Source: Scytonema sp. UIC 10036 (lineage in GTDB: Bacteria > Cyanobacteriota > Cyanobacteriia > Cyanobacteriales > Nostocaceae). From it: a stretch of 64,000 bases of DNA. Below the pieces are notes generated by a model, which had not been told where the DNA came from, searched no databases, and worked only from the letters and a program-made list of their open reading frames with translations. The DNA is taken from the NCBI RefSeq assembly GCF_009725235.1, contig NZ_WJFC01000013.1, positions 50,407 to 114,406 of the forward strand. Direction: 5' to 3'. The stretch's first letter is position 1; every line of letters begins with the position of its first letter. The position numbers were made by a program, and so were the translations under genes. Shown here piece by piece: positions 54,126 to 63,102 of this stretch.

Positions 54126-54647
54126 TTATTCAACATCAGTGGGTTTTTCCCGTAACATCTGATTGACATCAACATAGACATGGGGAGACGACACACCCCC
54201 CGATTGCACGATTGGACCACTAGCTGTATATCCCATTTGTCTGAGGTTTTCAATGACTCGACTGGCATTGTCCTCTGGTCTTAGGGTAAGAAGTAAGTGG
54301 CTACAGGTATCGCCATATCGGCTAGCAGCACACAAAACTTGTTGACCATTCATCGATCCAATGGTGAGATAATTAAGCACACCATCTTGAGAAGCATTTT
54401 GAAACCGAGCGGAAACTAACTCACAACGAGCTTTAGCAGAATAAGCATGACTCCAAGTTCTCTTCCAACTAATGAGTGCAACTTTCTTCCCTGTGACAGT
54501 TCTGGCATACGTGGTTGGGACGCCATCTTTACTGGGCGCACAAAAATATGTTGTCGTTTGAGCTTGGATAGGTCGAGCCATTGTTGCAATGCTACTGAGT
54601 GCTATGGCACTAGCAGCTAGCATATTGGCAAACATTTTCGCTTTCAT
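54126..54647 (-). CDS. COP23-domain exported protein
   Basis: The 173-aa protein has a signal peptide (FANMLAASAIALSSIATMAR, cleavage near QAQ) and the COP23 core: TTYFCAPSKDGVPTTYARTV, then SWKRTWSHAYSAKARCELVS, ending in the LRPEDNASRVIENLRQMGYT helix. Four Cys probably form disulfides. COP23 was first described as a circadian-oscillating, membrane-associated cyanobacterial protein. It lies 107 bp upstream of the protease-TPR gene on the same strand, so the two may be co-transcribed. Confidence 0.85.
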   Translation of the reverse strand: MKAKMFANMLAASAIALSSIATMARPIQAQTTTYFCAPSKDGVPTTYARTVTGKKVALISWKRTWSHAYSAKARCELVSARFQNASQDGVLNYLTIGSMNGQQVLCAASRYGDTCSHLLLTLRPEDNASRVIENLRQMGYTASGPIVQSGGVSSPHVYVDVNQMLREKPTDVE

Positions 54648-55251
54648 AGTGATACTATGCTTCCTGTGTGTTTAGAAGTGTTGTTAACTACGTTATGTAC
54701 ACAGATAAATCCTGAGTTCAAATGGGAATAAAAATCTTGTTAGATCGTATTATACTGCATCCCCATTTTAATACTTTATTCAAGAAAAAAGACACTTGTG
54801 CTTTTAAATACCTGGAATTCAAGGGAAAACAGTAATATCTACAGCAGATTACAGTTTTACTCTACGTACAGTAACAACAGTTTGTCAACCAGTTTTTTAA
54901 ATGCTCGGGATTAATCAAATGGAGCGCAGTTGCAATTAAAACATCAACTATTTTGGCGGTGGTTGGAAAAAATGGACGTAAAAAAGCTTTGAATATTTGC
55001 ACGCTTGGGGAGCGATGGCAGTATCTCTATGAATGATTTAGAGTTCAAGCAGGGCGATACGGCTGAAGTCCGTAGCGTGCCTTATCGCAATTCTTGTTTG
55101 GCTATAAAAAAAGTGGGCTTATCCCACCTGAAAAGCTTATTAATTCACAAGAGCAACAAGAGAACGGTCATCATGAATCCTTTTTTTTAGGGTTTGTACA
55201 ACTTGAGGTCGTTGCCCGGTCTTGCGAGGACAGGGGGCAACTCCCTCTCTT
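54648..55251. other. About 600-bp gap, no supported gene
   Basis: Divergent upstream regions of COP23 and the 88-aa regulator. It includes a repeat-like block (GGCGATACGGCTGAAGTCCG, about 55055-55074) and a small hairpin (GTGGGCTTATCCCAC, about 55111-55125). Short frames here lack recognisable features. Confidence 0.55.
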
Positions 55252-55330
55252 GTTGACATATCGTAAACGTTTTGTTTACGCAAGAATAATGATACTTTAC
55301 TAGTTGACGGTTTGTAAACACTTTGTCAAC
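55252..55330. promoter_or_regulatory. Ordered operator-like array of GTnnAC hexamers at 11-bp spacing
   Basis: Two triplets are laid out identically. Copy A: GTTGAC (55252), GTAAAC (55263), GTTTAC (55274). Copy B: GTTGAC (55303), GTAAAC (55314), GTCAAC (55325). Within each copy the hexamers are exactly 11 bp apart, one helical turn, and the copies are 51 bp apart. The last site ends 31 bp before the ATG of the 88-aa gene. TTGACA/TTGACG within the first sites could also serve as -35 elements. Binding by the downstream protein is inferred. Confidence 0.7.
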
Positions 55331-55361
55331 ATAGAAAAGATGAATCCTAAAACTTACAGCT

Positions 55362-55628
55362 ATGGCAACAAAAATTGTTAGTTTTCGTATGGATGACTCC
55401 GAACTGGCAGCTTTAGAAGCACTGAAGCTACCTGAAGACGGTTCTATCCATGCAACCGCTGCAAGATTGTTAAAGGAACTCTTAGTACATTCTGGCGCAA
55501 TGCCCAATCCAGCAGTTGAGGAAGTGTCAACGCTAATTGACCAAAAAGTGAATCAGAAACTAGCAGAGTTCCGGACAGAAATCCAAGCCCAATTTGAAGC
55601 GATAGAAAGAAAGTTAAAAGCGTCATAG
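55362..55628 (+). CDS. Small putative ribbon-helix-helix regulator, 88 aa
   Basis: The N-terminus TKIVSFRMDDSELAALEAL followed by SIHATAARLLKELL resembles a ribbon-helix-helix fold (strand KIVSFRM, then two helices). The C-terminal half (EEVSTLIDQKVNQKLAEFRT, then EAIERKLKAS) is a probable coiled coil for oligomerisation. Proteins of this kind bind ordered operator arrays, and such an array lies directly upstream. No toxin or partition ATPase gene follows; the next gene is convergent. The role is inferred. Confidence 0.65.
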   Translation: MATKIVSFRMDDSELAALEALKLPEDGSIHATAARLLKELLVHSGAMPNPAVEEVSTLIDQKVNQKLAEFRTEIQAQFEAIERKLKAS

Positions 55629-55660
55629 CAGCACAAGGAGTGAGAGGGCTAAATGCTTGC

Positions 55661-58321
55661 TTAATTTCTCAGTGCTCCTCTAACCAAAATAACTGTAATA
55701 TCCACACCCGAAGCAATTGCTTCTGGAATATTACCCTGAATAGCGTGCTGTAGCAACCCTTCACGAGAAGCACCTAAAACAACAACATCATAATGTTCCT
55801 TTTTGACTAACCTAATAACTCCTTCAGAGACGGATTCGGCTTTTACTGGAGTAGCAATTACGGTACTTGCTAATTTGCGCCGCCTGATAAGTTGGCGAGT
55901 TGCTTCTTCTAAAACTGTCATATCAGGTGCTTCTTCTGTTGGCTTAAACACCCGTGTCAGGCGAATTTTGGGATCGTTCCCCAATGTGACTAAAGCAGGT
56001 AGCAATTTAATTGCCATCCATGCATTAGGACCACCTGCCATTGGTACTAACCAACGATTAAAGGAAGTGGGGAGTTGTACAGACGCGCCATGGGGCGTCT
56101 GTACGGATAATTGATGGTCATTAACAGTTGGCTGTTGAGATGTTCCTAACTTGACCACCATAACTTCGCAGGTTGCTTGGCGAACTATAGTATCTACAAC
56201 ATTGCCAAAAATACGACCTGGGGTGGAAGTGTTACCCTTCCACCCCATTAGTATTAGGTCGATGTGTCTTTCTTTAATTGTCTCTAGAATTGCGTGAGCT
56301 ATATCGTGAGCAACCCGAATTTGGGTATGTATGGGAATTTTACGTTTTTTCCCCATAGCTTCTGCTAAGCGTAGAAGGCGTCGGCTTTTTGTTGTCTTTA
56401 CGGATGTTTCGGCGGTAGAAGTGTGACGGGAAACCAGCATGACTTGTACGCATTCTATTTCGTAATGGCGATCGCTGGCGATAGCTGCTGCCATTTCCAA
56501 AAGCGTCCCGGCGGTTTCTGGATTGGCCATTGGGACGAGTAACCTACCTCTACCAGTACTGGGCGAGCGCGTTTGATACACAACATAAGAAGGTTCCAAT
56601 CGCGGTCCTGAGTGCTTGTTGTCGGCATTGAGATGGTTTGCTTCTGCCCGAATAATGTCGGCACGGGTAATGATACCAATCAGTCTGTGCCCTTCAACGA
56701 CTGGCAAACGACTAATTTGGTAGCGATCGAGTAAGTACAGGACATTACTGAGGTTATGAAGGGGAGTCACCGTCAACGGCTCGGCTGTCATAATATCCCT
56801 TAAAGGAGAATCCTTCGGCTTATCGCGCATTTTCAGCAAATCACTTTGAGTAATAATGCCTACTAGCTTGCTGTCTTCCACCACTGGAAAACCTCGATGG
56901 TGAGAACGGGAGAAAATCTCTGCCACTTCCTCTAGAGTCATTTCTGCCTCAAGAGTTTCTACCCGTTGTTGCATTACATCTTTTGCTGTCAGCTTTGTTA
57001 AAACTTCCTCAACAGGGGCTGGTTTTTGAATGTTGATACCATTAAGCTGTAAAAGTCTGTCATACAACGATCCAGGCAATATTTTTTCAGCCACTAGGTA
57101 GGAAGTTACCGAACCAATCATCAACGGCAGAACTAAATTAAAATCTGTTGTCATCTCAAACACAATCACAATTGCTGTGATTGGTACTTTAGAGACAGCA
57201 CTAAAAAATGCTCCCATTCCCGCTAGTGCGTAAGTTGTAGCGTCACCTCTTGCCAAAAGATATGACTGACAAACACCAATGATGTAGCCCAAACAAGAAC
57301 CTAAGATTAGACTCGGAGCAAACAATCCTCCCGGCGCGCCCGAACCAAATGCCACTAAAGTCAGGATGAATTGAGCCACAAAAGCCAGCACCGCTATGAG
57401 AGGATCGGCTCCTCCTGTAATCACAAACTCCCGCAATCCAGTATTATTCCGGAAAGGAACGGGTAGCATCGCCACTACCAAACCTGATATCAAACCAGCT
57501 AAAGCGACTTTCAGAGATAAACTGATACGCAGTTTACGGTATACTCCGATACTGGCAATTAGCCCCCGATTAAACAAACCAGCAAACAATCCTGCTAAAA
57601 TGCCTAAAAGCAAGTAAAAAGGTATCTCTGGCAAAGAAAAACTGCTAGAAGATTTAGCCAACTCCAGGCTAAGTTCCAAACTTCGACCACCCAATAACCG
57701 CGAGACAACCCCACCAATAAACGAGGCAATAATAGCTGTTCCTAAAGTCAGTCCCGATAAATCTTGAAGTAATTCCTCTACGATAAACAACACCCCGGCA
57801 ATTGGAGCATTAAAAGCTGCTGCCAATCCCGCACCAGCACCAGCTGCTATCATTTGTCGTCGATGATCCGGAGAAGTTGGAACCCAGCGACTCATCCCAG
57901 CAGCTAAAGCCGCCCCAACATGAACGGTAGGACCTTGTCTTCCGAGAGTTAAACCCGACCCTAAAGCAATGGTTGCACCGATCAGTTTCACAGCAGCAAC
58001 ACGCCACGATAATCTTACTGGTACGTTAGCAAGAGACGCTTTCACTTGAGGAATACCGCCTCCAGATGCTTCAGGTGCCAATCTTTCGACTAGTAACCCA
58101 GCAAGATATCCAAAGGTCAGACCAATCGTAGGTAAAACGAACCATGCTGGAAGAATGTGGGAACTCTGAACTCGCCAAGTACCCAACCATCCCGATCCCA
58201 CTTTGAAAAAGACTGCCGATAACGCTGCAACCAAACCAATAACTGACGCTTCTGCAATTGCTAAACCTCTTCTTGGTTGCCAAAATGCACGGAAGGATTT
58301 AGTAAGTAAAGGAGGCGACAT
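55661..58321 (-). CDS. CLC chloride transporter fused to CBS pair and two universal-stress domains
   Basis: The 886-aa protein has a CLC domain (about 10-420), a CBS pair (about 445-560; VMQQRVETLEAEMTLEEVAE, GIITQSDLL, GIITRADII) and two universal stress (UspA-like) domains (about 595-735 and 755-886). CLC motifs are SGGGIPQVK (anion filter), LGRQGPTVHVG and GSGAPGGLFAPSL. At the gating position, where E. coli ClcA has Glu148 (GREGP), this protein has Gln. The internal Glu region (LFIVEELL) is kept. It probably moves chloride or a similar anion and is regulated by nucleotides via CBS/USP. Confidence 0.9.
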   Translation of the reverse strand: MSPPLLTKSFRAFWQPRRGLAIAEASVIGLVAALSAVFFKVGSGWLGTWRVQSSHILPAWFVLPTIGLTFGYLAGLLVERLAPEASGGGIPQVKASLANVPVRLSWRVAAVKLIGATIALGSGLTLGRQGPTVHVGAALAAGMSRWVPTSPDHRRQMIAAGAGAGLAAAFNAPIAGVLFIVEELLQDLSGLTLGTAIIASFIGGVVSRLLGGRSLELSLELAKSSSSFSLPEIPFYLLLGILAGLFAGLFNRGLIASIGVYRKLRISLSLKVALAGLISGLVVAMLPVPFRNNTGLREFVITGGADPLIAVLAFVAQFILTLVAFGSGAPGGLFAPSLILGSCLGYIIGVCQSYLLARGDATTYALAGMGAFFSAVSKVPITAIVIVFEMTTDFNLVLPLMIGSVTSYLVAEKILPGSLYDRLLQLNGINIQKPAPVEEVLTKLTAKDVMQQRVETLEAEMTLEEVAEIFSRSHHRGFPVVEDSKLVGIITQSDLLKMRDKPKDSPLRDIMTAEPLTVTPLHNLSNVLYLLDRYQISRLPVVEGHRLIGIITRADIIRAEANHLNADNKHSGPRLEPSYVVYQTRSPSTGRGRLLVPMANPETAGTLLEMAAAIASDRHYEIECVQVMLVSRHTSTAETSVKTTKSRRLLRLAEAMGKKRKIPIHTQIRVAHDIAHAILETIKERHIDLILMGWKGNTSTPGRIFGNVVDTIVRQATCEVMVVKLGTSQQPTVNDHQLSVQTPHGASVQLPTSFNRWLVPMAGGPNAWMAIKLLPALVTLGNDPKIRLTRVFKPTEEAPDMTVLEEATRQLIRRRKLASTVIATPVKAESVSEGVIRLVKKEHYDVVVLGASREGLLQHAIQGNIPEAIASGVDITVILVRGALRN

Positions 58322-58788
58322 AAAAATTTACATACAGGCAGGATTAGGAATATACCCATTTTCTACTAGCAAAGTCATTTCATCAAATGGGGGATTGGAC
58401 AAAAGGGCATTGGGCAAAAGGGCATTGGGAGCTGACGCTGATTAAATCATAAATATAAAGTCCACTTAATAATGCGAACTAAATCATAAATTATAAGGTA
58501 TACCTATACTGTAGAAAAAGTTGGAAAAGTAGGACGTTTTGATAGAACTACTCTTCTCTAATGAAAACCCTGCTATCTTAAATCTCAACGAATTCTATGT
58601 ATCAAAACTAACAGGATATTCTTTAATAAAAGCACTATTGGCTGAAGCCACCTGGGCACCCAAACAACAGAGTTTTCGCGTTCAAGAAAAAATGCAAAAA
58701 CACTCATTAATATGCACTCTGTATAAGAGTTACTATTGCAGTTGAATCATTTTTGCAATGAGATGATTTCCACCACTTGAGTAACTCA
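58322..58788. other. 467-bp gap, no supported gene
   Basis: It contains a short repeat of GGGCATTGGG(A/C) (about 58405-58432) and A/T-rich sequence. A 68-codon frame (58539-58745) shows no family features. Confidence 0.55.
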
Positions 58789-59208
58789 ATGCGAATTCGA
58801 CCCGAATCTTTAGGTTTTACGATACTCTTGGGCGCACTGACTGCACTGCCACCTCTGTCAATCGACATGGGACTACCAGCATTCCCGACAATTAGTGCGT
58901 CACTGGGGGCATCACCTGGTGCTGTTGGGCTAACACTGAGCCTGTTCATGGTTGGTTTTGCGATCGCGCAGCTCGCTTTCGGACCCCTGTCAGATCGTTA
59001 TGGACGCAAACCAATCTTGCTTATAGGCTGTGGAATCTTCGCTCTAGCAGGTGCAGCGTGTGCTACTACACCATCAATCGGCACACTGATTGCTTGGCGC
59101 TTAGTTCAGGGTGCTGGTGCTGGCGCTGGTATGGTCATGACACTAGCGATTGTCCGGGATTTATTTGAAGGAGCAGCAGCACGAGCCCAACTCTCTTATG
59201 TCATGTTA
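58789..59208 (+). pseudogene. 5' part of a Bcr/CflA-type MFS drug exporter
   Basis: 140 codons encode the first four to five helices with the MFS signature LSDRYGRKPILL and the Bcr/CflA-like LPAFPTISASLGASPGAVGL. The frame is cut after YVML at 59208 by an IscB element and resumes in frame at 60852 (MSVAPMIAPTIGG). Joined, the protein would be 409 aa, normal for the family. Confidence 0.92.
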
Positions 59209-60582
59209 TTAAATCGCGCTAAAACGGAGTAAATCTTGGTCAATCGTAGTAAAACTGTATTCATAACCATCAGATTGATGAATTAGTTTAACGTGTCGTC
59301 GATCTAGAGAAATCCGATGACCGTTAATTAGCACTTCCACTCCTTTAGGAGTTGGAGTTTTAACTCTGGCACGATAAATTCCCCATCGAACGTGTTTGCG
59401 GTCTTTCAGTAAAGTGCAAACAACATAATCGCCTGCCGTAGCATGAGTATATTTTTGATTTTTGGCTACTAGCTTAACTTCTTTTTTACCAGTCATAGGA
59501 TTTTTCTTGATACTAGCGATCGCTGGAAAACCTTTAGCATTCATTCTTTGTACAAGTCTAGTCCCATGTCCAGTACAGGTAGCCCGCAATGGTTGACAGA
59601 TACGCAATTTAACTATTTCTGATGTTCCGACACAAGCACTATCAATCCAATGAAGTTTTGGCAATCCACTTTTAATCCGAATCATCTTGGTAGATGCACC
59701 ATCACCACTCATTACAGGTAATCCGAATTGCTGTGCCATTTCAAATATTGCTTTACGAGTTGAATTTACAGTTGCTGCATCTGATAATGACTTTTTTTGG
59801 TGTGCTTTAATTTTTTGAAGAATTTCGCCTTTGTTTTTCAAAAATTGCTCTACTGGCTTATTTCCTTTTTTCTGGTTACATTTTTCGCAAGATAATGTGA
59901 GATTTGAGAATCGGTCACTACCTCCAAGTGAGCGGGGATTGATGTGTTCTATTTGTAGTGGCACATTTGTCTTTCCACAATACACACACTCTCTACCCCA
60001 ATGTTCTAAGAGTACTTCACGTAGAGTGTAGCCGAATAACGTACCTTGCTGATATTCAATACCTTCTATGTTTGGTGTCTCCATTTTTTGCAGATCGAAT
60101 TTAACGGACTCAATTGCAATGGATTTAATCGGTGTCACTTTAAGTAATCGTTTAATCCAAGTTTCGGTGGTTAACAACCGATGTCTTAAAGATGGTGGTA
60201 ACCAACCTTGTGGCTTTTTGCGCTCGAATCTCTTTTTCCGATAGCGAAGTCTTCTAGATCTTCTTGAACGACGAACACCTGCTCTAGTCAGCATTTCCAT
60301 TTTAATGGCTAGTCCACGATGTTCTAATTCCATCGCCCAAATCACTTCGTTCTTATTTAAGTCTACTAAGGAAAATCCAGTTATTTTAGAGCCTGGATCG
60401 ATCCTCAGTTCTAAATATGGTTCTACGTTTTCATCTACCATACTCTCTAAAATTAAGGTAAATGGGAATAAATTCAGTTTTTTAGCTTTGCCTTGAGATT
60501 GTAAAATCCTCGCTCTAACTGGCGTTGTTGGTTTTAGTATTTTTCCATTTTTACTCAGAACGAATACAGAGTTGGTAATCAT
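59209..60582 (-). CDS. iscB: IscB, RNA-guided HNH/RuvC nuclease
   Basis: The 457-aa protein has the IscB order: PLMP domain (VFVLSKNGKILKPTTPVRAR), RuvC-I (LRIDPGSKITGF), Arg-rich bridge helix (RRSRRSRRLRYRKKRFERKK), RuvC-II (SIAIESVKFD), HNH (CVYCGK...LQIEHINPRSLGGS...CEKCNQKKGN) and RuvC-III (LHWIDSACVG). The C-terminal ~100 residues form the TAM-interacting part. All RuvC and HNH catalytic residues are visible. IscB is the ancestor-type of Cas9 and works with an omega RNA encoded just upstream. Confidence 0.95.
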   Translation of the reverse strand: MITNSVFVLSKNGKILKPTTPVRARILQSQGKAKKLNLFPFTLILESMVDENVEPYLELRIDPGSKITGFSLVDLNKNEVIWAMELEHRGLAIKMEMLTRAGVRRSRRSRRLRYRKKRFERKKPQGWLPPSLRHRLLTTETWIKRLLKVTPIKSIAIESVKFDLQKMETPNIEGIEYQQGTLFGYTLREVLLEHWGRECVYCGKTNVPLQIEHINPRSLGGSDRFSNLTLSCEKCNQKKGNKPVEQFLKNKGEILQKIKAHQKKSLSDAATVNSTRKAIFEMAQQFGLPVMSGDGASTKMIRIKSGLPKLHWIDSACVGTSEIVKLRICQPLRATCTGHGTRLVQRMNAKGFPAIASIKKNPMTGKKEVKLVAKNQKYTHATAGDYVVCTLLKDRKHVRWGIYRARVKTPTPKGVEVLINGHRISLDRRHVKLIHQSDGYEYSFTTIDQDLLRFSAI

Positions 60583-60851
60583 TTGATTAGCTCCCTATTG
60601 GGGTGTAGTTTGCCTCGACACTGCTTTTAAACTTCTCAAAAAGTTCGGTGTTACACTATGGCAAAGTAGCTATGTTCCTCCCTCGACGCTTGAGACTGGC
60701 AAATCTCATTAAGTCATCATTTAAAAGCGGACTAAAATCCTTGCGGATAACATAGAATAAACAGTTCTATGCTGAGTCTGGTGAAGTCAGTTAACCGAAT
60801 TACTTCAATTAACTACGAATTCCTTCGTTTTGCCTACTTCTCAACCTCATA
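60583..60851 (-). ncRNA. Putative IscB omega RNA region
   Basis: The 269 bp between the iscB start and the element end are non-coding and, on the iscB strand, contain a strong hairpin (CATAGAACTGTTTATTCTATG, about 60750-60771) plus further pairing segments. In IscB systems the omega RNA scaffold lies here, with the guide coming from the flanking DNA, which would be MFS sequence just beyond 60851. The exact RNA ends cannot be read from sequence alone. Confidence 0.65.
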
Positions 60852-61661
60852 ATGAGTGTAGCGCCAATGATAGCACCAACAATTGGTGGGTTGGTAATGG
60901 CGATCGCGAATTGGCGGGCGATTTATGGAACGCTGGCTGTGGGAGGGTTTTTACTCTTGCTGTCTGTTGCTCTTAGACTTGACGAGTCGCTGACTCACCG
61001 CGATCTAAATGCTATCGAGCCATCTCGGTTAATTAAAAATTACGGGCGTATTCTCAGCAATCCCATTTGTCTCGGCTATGCCCTTGTCAATGCCCTGTAT
61101 TTTGGGTGTATGTTTGCCTACGTGGCAGGATCGCCACTGGTGATGCTCAATGTTTTTGGTGTCTCAACCACAACTTACGGTTGGCTATTTGCATCAACTG
61201 CTTTTGGCATTATGATAGGCTCATTCCTCAACGGACGCTTAAGTATCCGTGGTGTGTCGCATACAAAGTTGCTAACTATTGGGTTGTTGATTGCCACTGC
61301 CTCGGCTGTAACACTGGTGATTATTTCGGCGAGTAGTGTCGCGCAAGTGACTACACTCATGCCCCTACTCATACTCAATACCTTCTGTCGCGGGATCGTC
61401 TCACCGAACGCGATACACAGTGCCATCCAGCCAGTGCCAGAAAGTGCTGGAGTCGCCGCTGCTGTAGTGGGATTTCTGCAAATGCTGAGTGGCGCACTCG
61501 CAAGTGGACTGGTTGCTTTCCTTTATGATGGGCACACTGCGATCGCCATGTCCAGTGTCATGGCATTGTTTGCGATCGCGTCTTACGCCGCCTATGCCGG
61601 ACTTGCACGCCCTGCTGAGCGTCGTCTCATCAGACAACAACAAATGACTCATGACTCATGA
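60852..61661 (+). pseudogene. 3' part of the Bcr/CflA-type MFS drug exporter
   Basis: 269 codons encode the remaining seven or so helices (APMIAPTIGGLVMAIANWRA, AYVAGSPLVMLNVFGVS, SAGVAAAVVGFLQMLSGALA), ending HDS. It continues the frame broken at 59208. The apparent ATG at 60852 is the internal Met of the MFS protein, so independent function is unlikely. Confidence 0.92.
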
Positions 61662-61665
61662 CTCT

Positions 61666-62979
61666 TCAATTTTGTTTTCCCGTGCTCGAAAGTTCTTCTA
61701 CTATTAAAGATGGTGTGTAACAAGAACCATTCCAGTCGGCGTCGCCGCCCAGCTTTACCAATTGTTTGAGAACTGTATAAACATTTCCTGCCACCATCGT
61801 ATCCTTAATGCGTCCAATGACTTCACCATTTTGGACAAGGTAGCCCAAATCAACATTAATAGAAAAGTCTCCTGACATCTCAGCATTTCCACCTAGCATT
61901 TGATCCACAATCAATCCACGATCTAAATGTTGAATTAACTCTTGTAAGGTTCCAGAACCGGGTTGGATGAGAAAATTGAATAAACCAGGAGTGGGGTAGC
62001 TGTTTAACCCAGGACGAAAACTATTACCAGTAGACGCAATGCCTAATTGGCGACATGTTGTGCGATCGGTGTAAAAATGCTGTAAAATACCGTTTTCAAT
62101 AAAGACTAAAGGCTGAGTTGGAGTTCCTTCATCATCAAACGGGCAGCTGTAGGGTCCGGCTTCGGGATCTTGGTAGAGGGTTAAACTTGGAGAAACCACT
62201 AATGTTCCAATACGTCCTCCCCAAGGGGAAGATTTATCCAAGACTCTTTTGCCGTTTAAAGCTGCTTGCACCGTACTCCAAAGCATATCTGCTGCTTTGG
62301 ATGTGAATAGAACTGGAACGCGAGCATTTGGGGATGGAACATTTTCTTGTGCCCAAGCCAACCGTTGTAAAATTTGCTGGGCAACTTTTTCAGGCTGTAG
62401 GTAATTGCGTTCTGTTTCACCATCAGCAACGCTTAAGAAATCGTCACCGCGTACCCATTCTGCTTCTACGTAGCAACTGAGAGTTGTATCTGTGTAGTGA
62501 CAATCTAAACCTCTAGTGTTGATGAGTCTGGTCGTTTCCACATCGCATTCCCAGTCACCAGTACAAATGACATCTGGGTACTCCTGGCGAATGAGCGCGA
62601 TCGCTTCTTTACCCCATTCTACCAACTGGTCTACAGGCACATTTTTCCCCAAATCTGGGTAGAAAGGGCGATCGTTACCATTTAATTCTACTATTTCTTG
62701 TTGATTCAATTGACTGAGAGCTAAAGCACGTTCTACCAAGGCTTGTGGTTCCACCGGACCGTAAGCAACTGCTAAACCCGGACGTCCGTTTTGCCATAAC
62801 CGCAGTGCTGTACCTTCTGATTGACTGGTTTGTAATTGCTTGAGGCGATTGGCTTCAAAAAACACGGGTTGAGACAGCGAGAATGACTGATATACCTCGG
62901 CTGCTTCTGCTCCTGATTTTACCGAAAGTTCAAGCAATTGCTCTGCTAGTGAATATTGAGGTAATTTTTGAGGCTCCAT
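61666..62979 (-). CDS. TldD/PmbA family protein (TldE/PmbA-like subunit)
   Basis: The 437-aa protein has the TldE/PmbA features: N-terminal EQLLELSVKSGAEAAEVYQS, then a central GRIGTLVVSPSLTLYQDP and the C-terminal GNAEMSGDFSINVDLGYLVQ NGEVIGRIKDTMVAGNVY block (split here only for reading). No HExxxH zinc motif is present, so this is the non-catalytic partner of a TldD protease. The pair processes modified peptides and helps mature microcins. The TldD gene is not in this window. Confidence 0.9.
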   Translation of the reverse strand: MEPQKLPQYSLAEQLLELSVKSGAEAAEVYQSFSLSQPVFFEANRLKQLQTSQSEGTALRLWQNGRPGLAVAYGPVEPQALVERALALSQLNQQEIVELNGNDRPFYPDLGKNVPVDQLVEWGKEAIALIRQEYPDVICTGDWECDVETTRLINTRGLDCHYTDTTLSCYVEAEWVRGDDFLSVADGETERNYLQPEKVAQQILQRLAWAQENVPSPNARVPVLFTSKAADMLWSTVQAALNGKRVLDKSSPWGGRIGTLVVSPSLTLYQDPEAGPYSCPFDDEGTPTQPLVFIENGILQHFYTDRTTCRQLGIASTGNSFRPGLNSYPTPGLFNFLIQPGSGTLQELIQHLDRGLIVDQMLGGNAEMSGDFSINVDLGYLVQNGEVIGRIKDTMVAGNVYTVLKQLVKLGGDADWNGSCYTPSLIVEELSSTGKQN

Positions 62980-63102
62980 GTTTTTTGCTTTTGAAATGTT
63001 AAAAAGTTAGTTGTTAGTTGTTAGTTGTTAGTTGTTGGTTGTTAATAACCACTAACCACTATCTACTAACCACTAACCACTAACCATTAACCATTAATCA
63101 AT
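62980..63102. repeat. STRR tract between the TldD/PmbA-type gene and tab2
   Basis: TTAGTTG heptamers (63006-63044) and complementary CTAACCA units (63047-63097) fill the gap between two co-directional genes. Confidence 0.88.

Larger units (their letters stand above)
59209..60851. mobile_element. IscB element inserted in the MFS gene (1643 bp)
   Basis: The limits are set by where the MFS frame breaks and resumes. The element contains only iscB (minus strand) and a ~269-bp upstream non-coding part, with no tnpA, so it is non-autonomous. The iscB stop codon lies at the very end of the element (59209). Removing it restores ...YVML-MSVAP... exactly in frame without target duplication, as expected for IS200/IS605-type mobilisation. 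Confidence 0.88.

Noticed and set aside
55005..55303. 61- and 69-aa frames upstream of the operator array
   Set aside because: They overlap each other and the operator array, and have no recognisable domain.
58539..58745. 68-aa plus-strand frame upstream of the MFS gene
   Set aside because: No family features; it ends in repetitive Lys/Tyr/Ser codons and lacks a ribosome-binding site.
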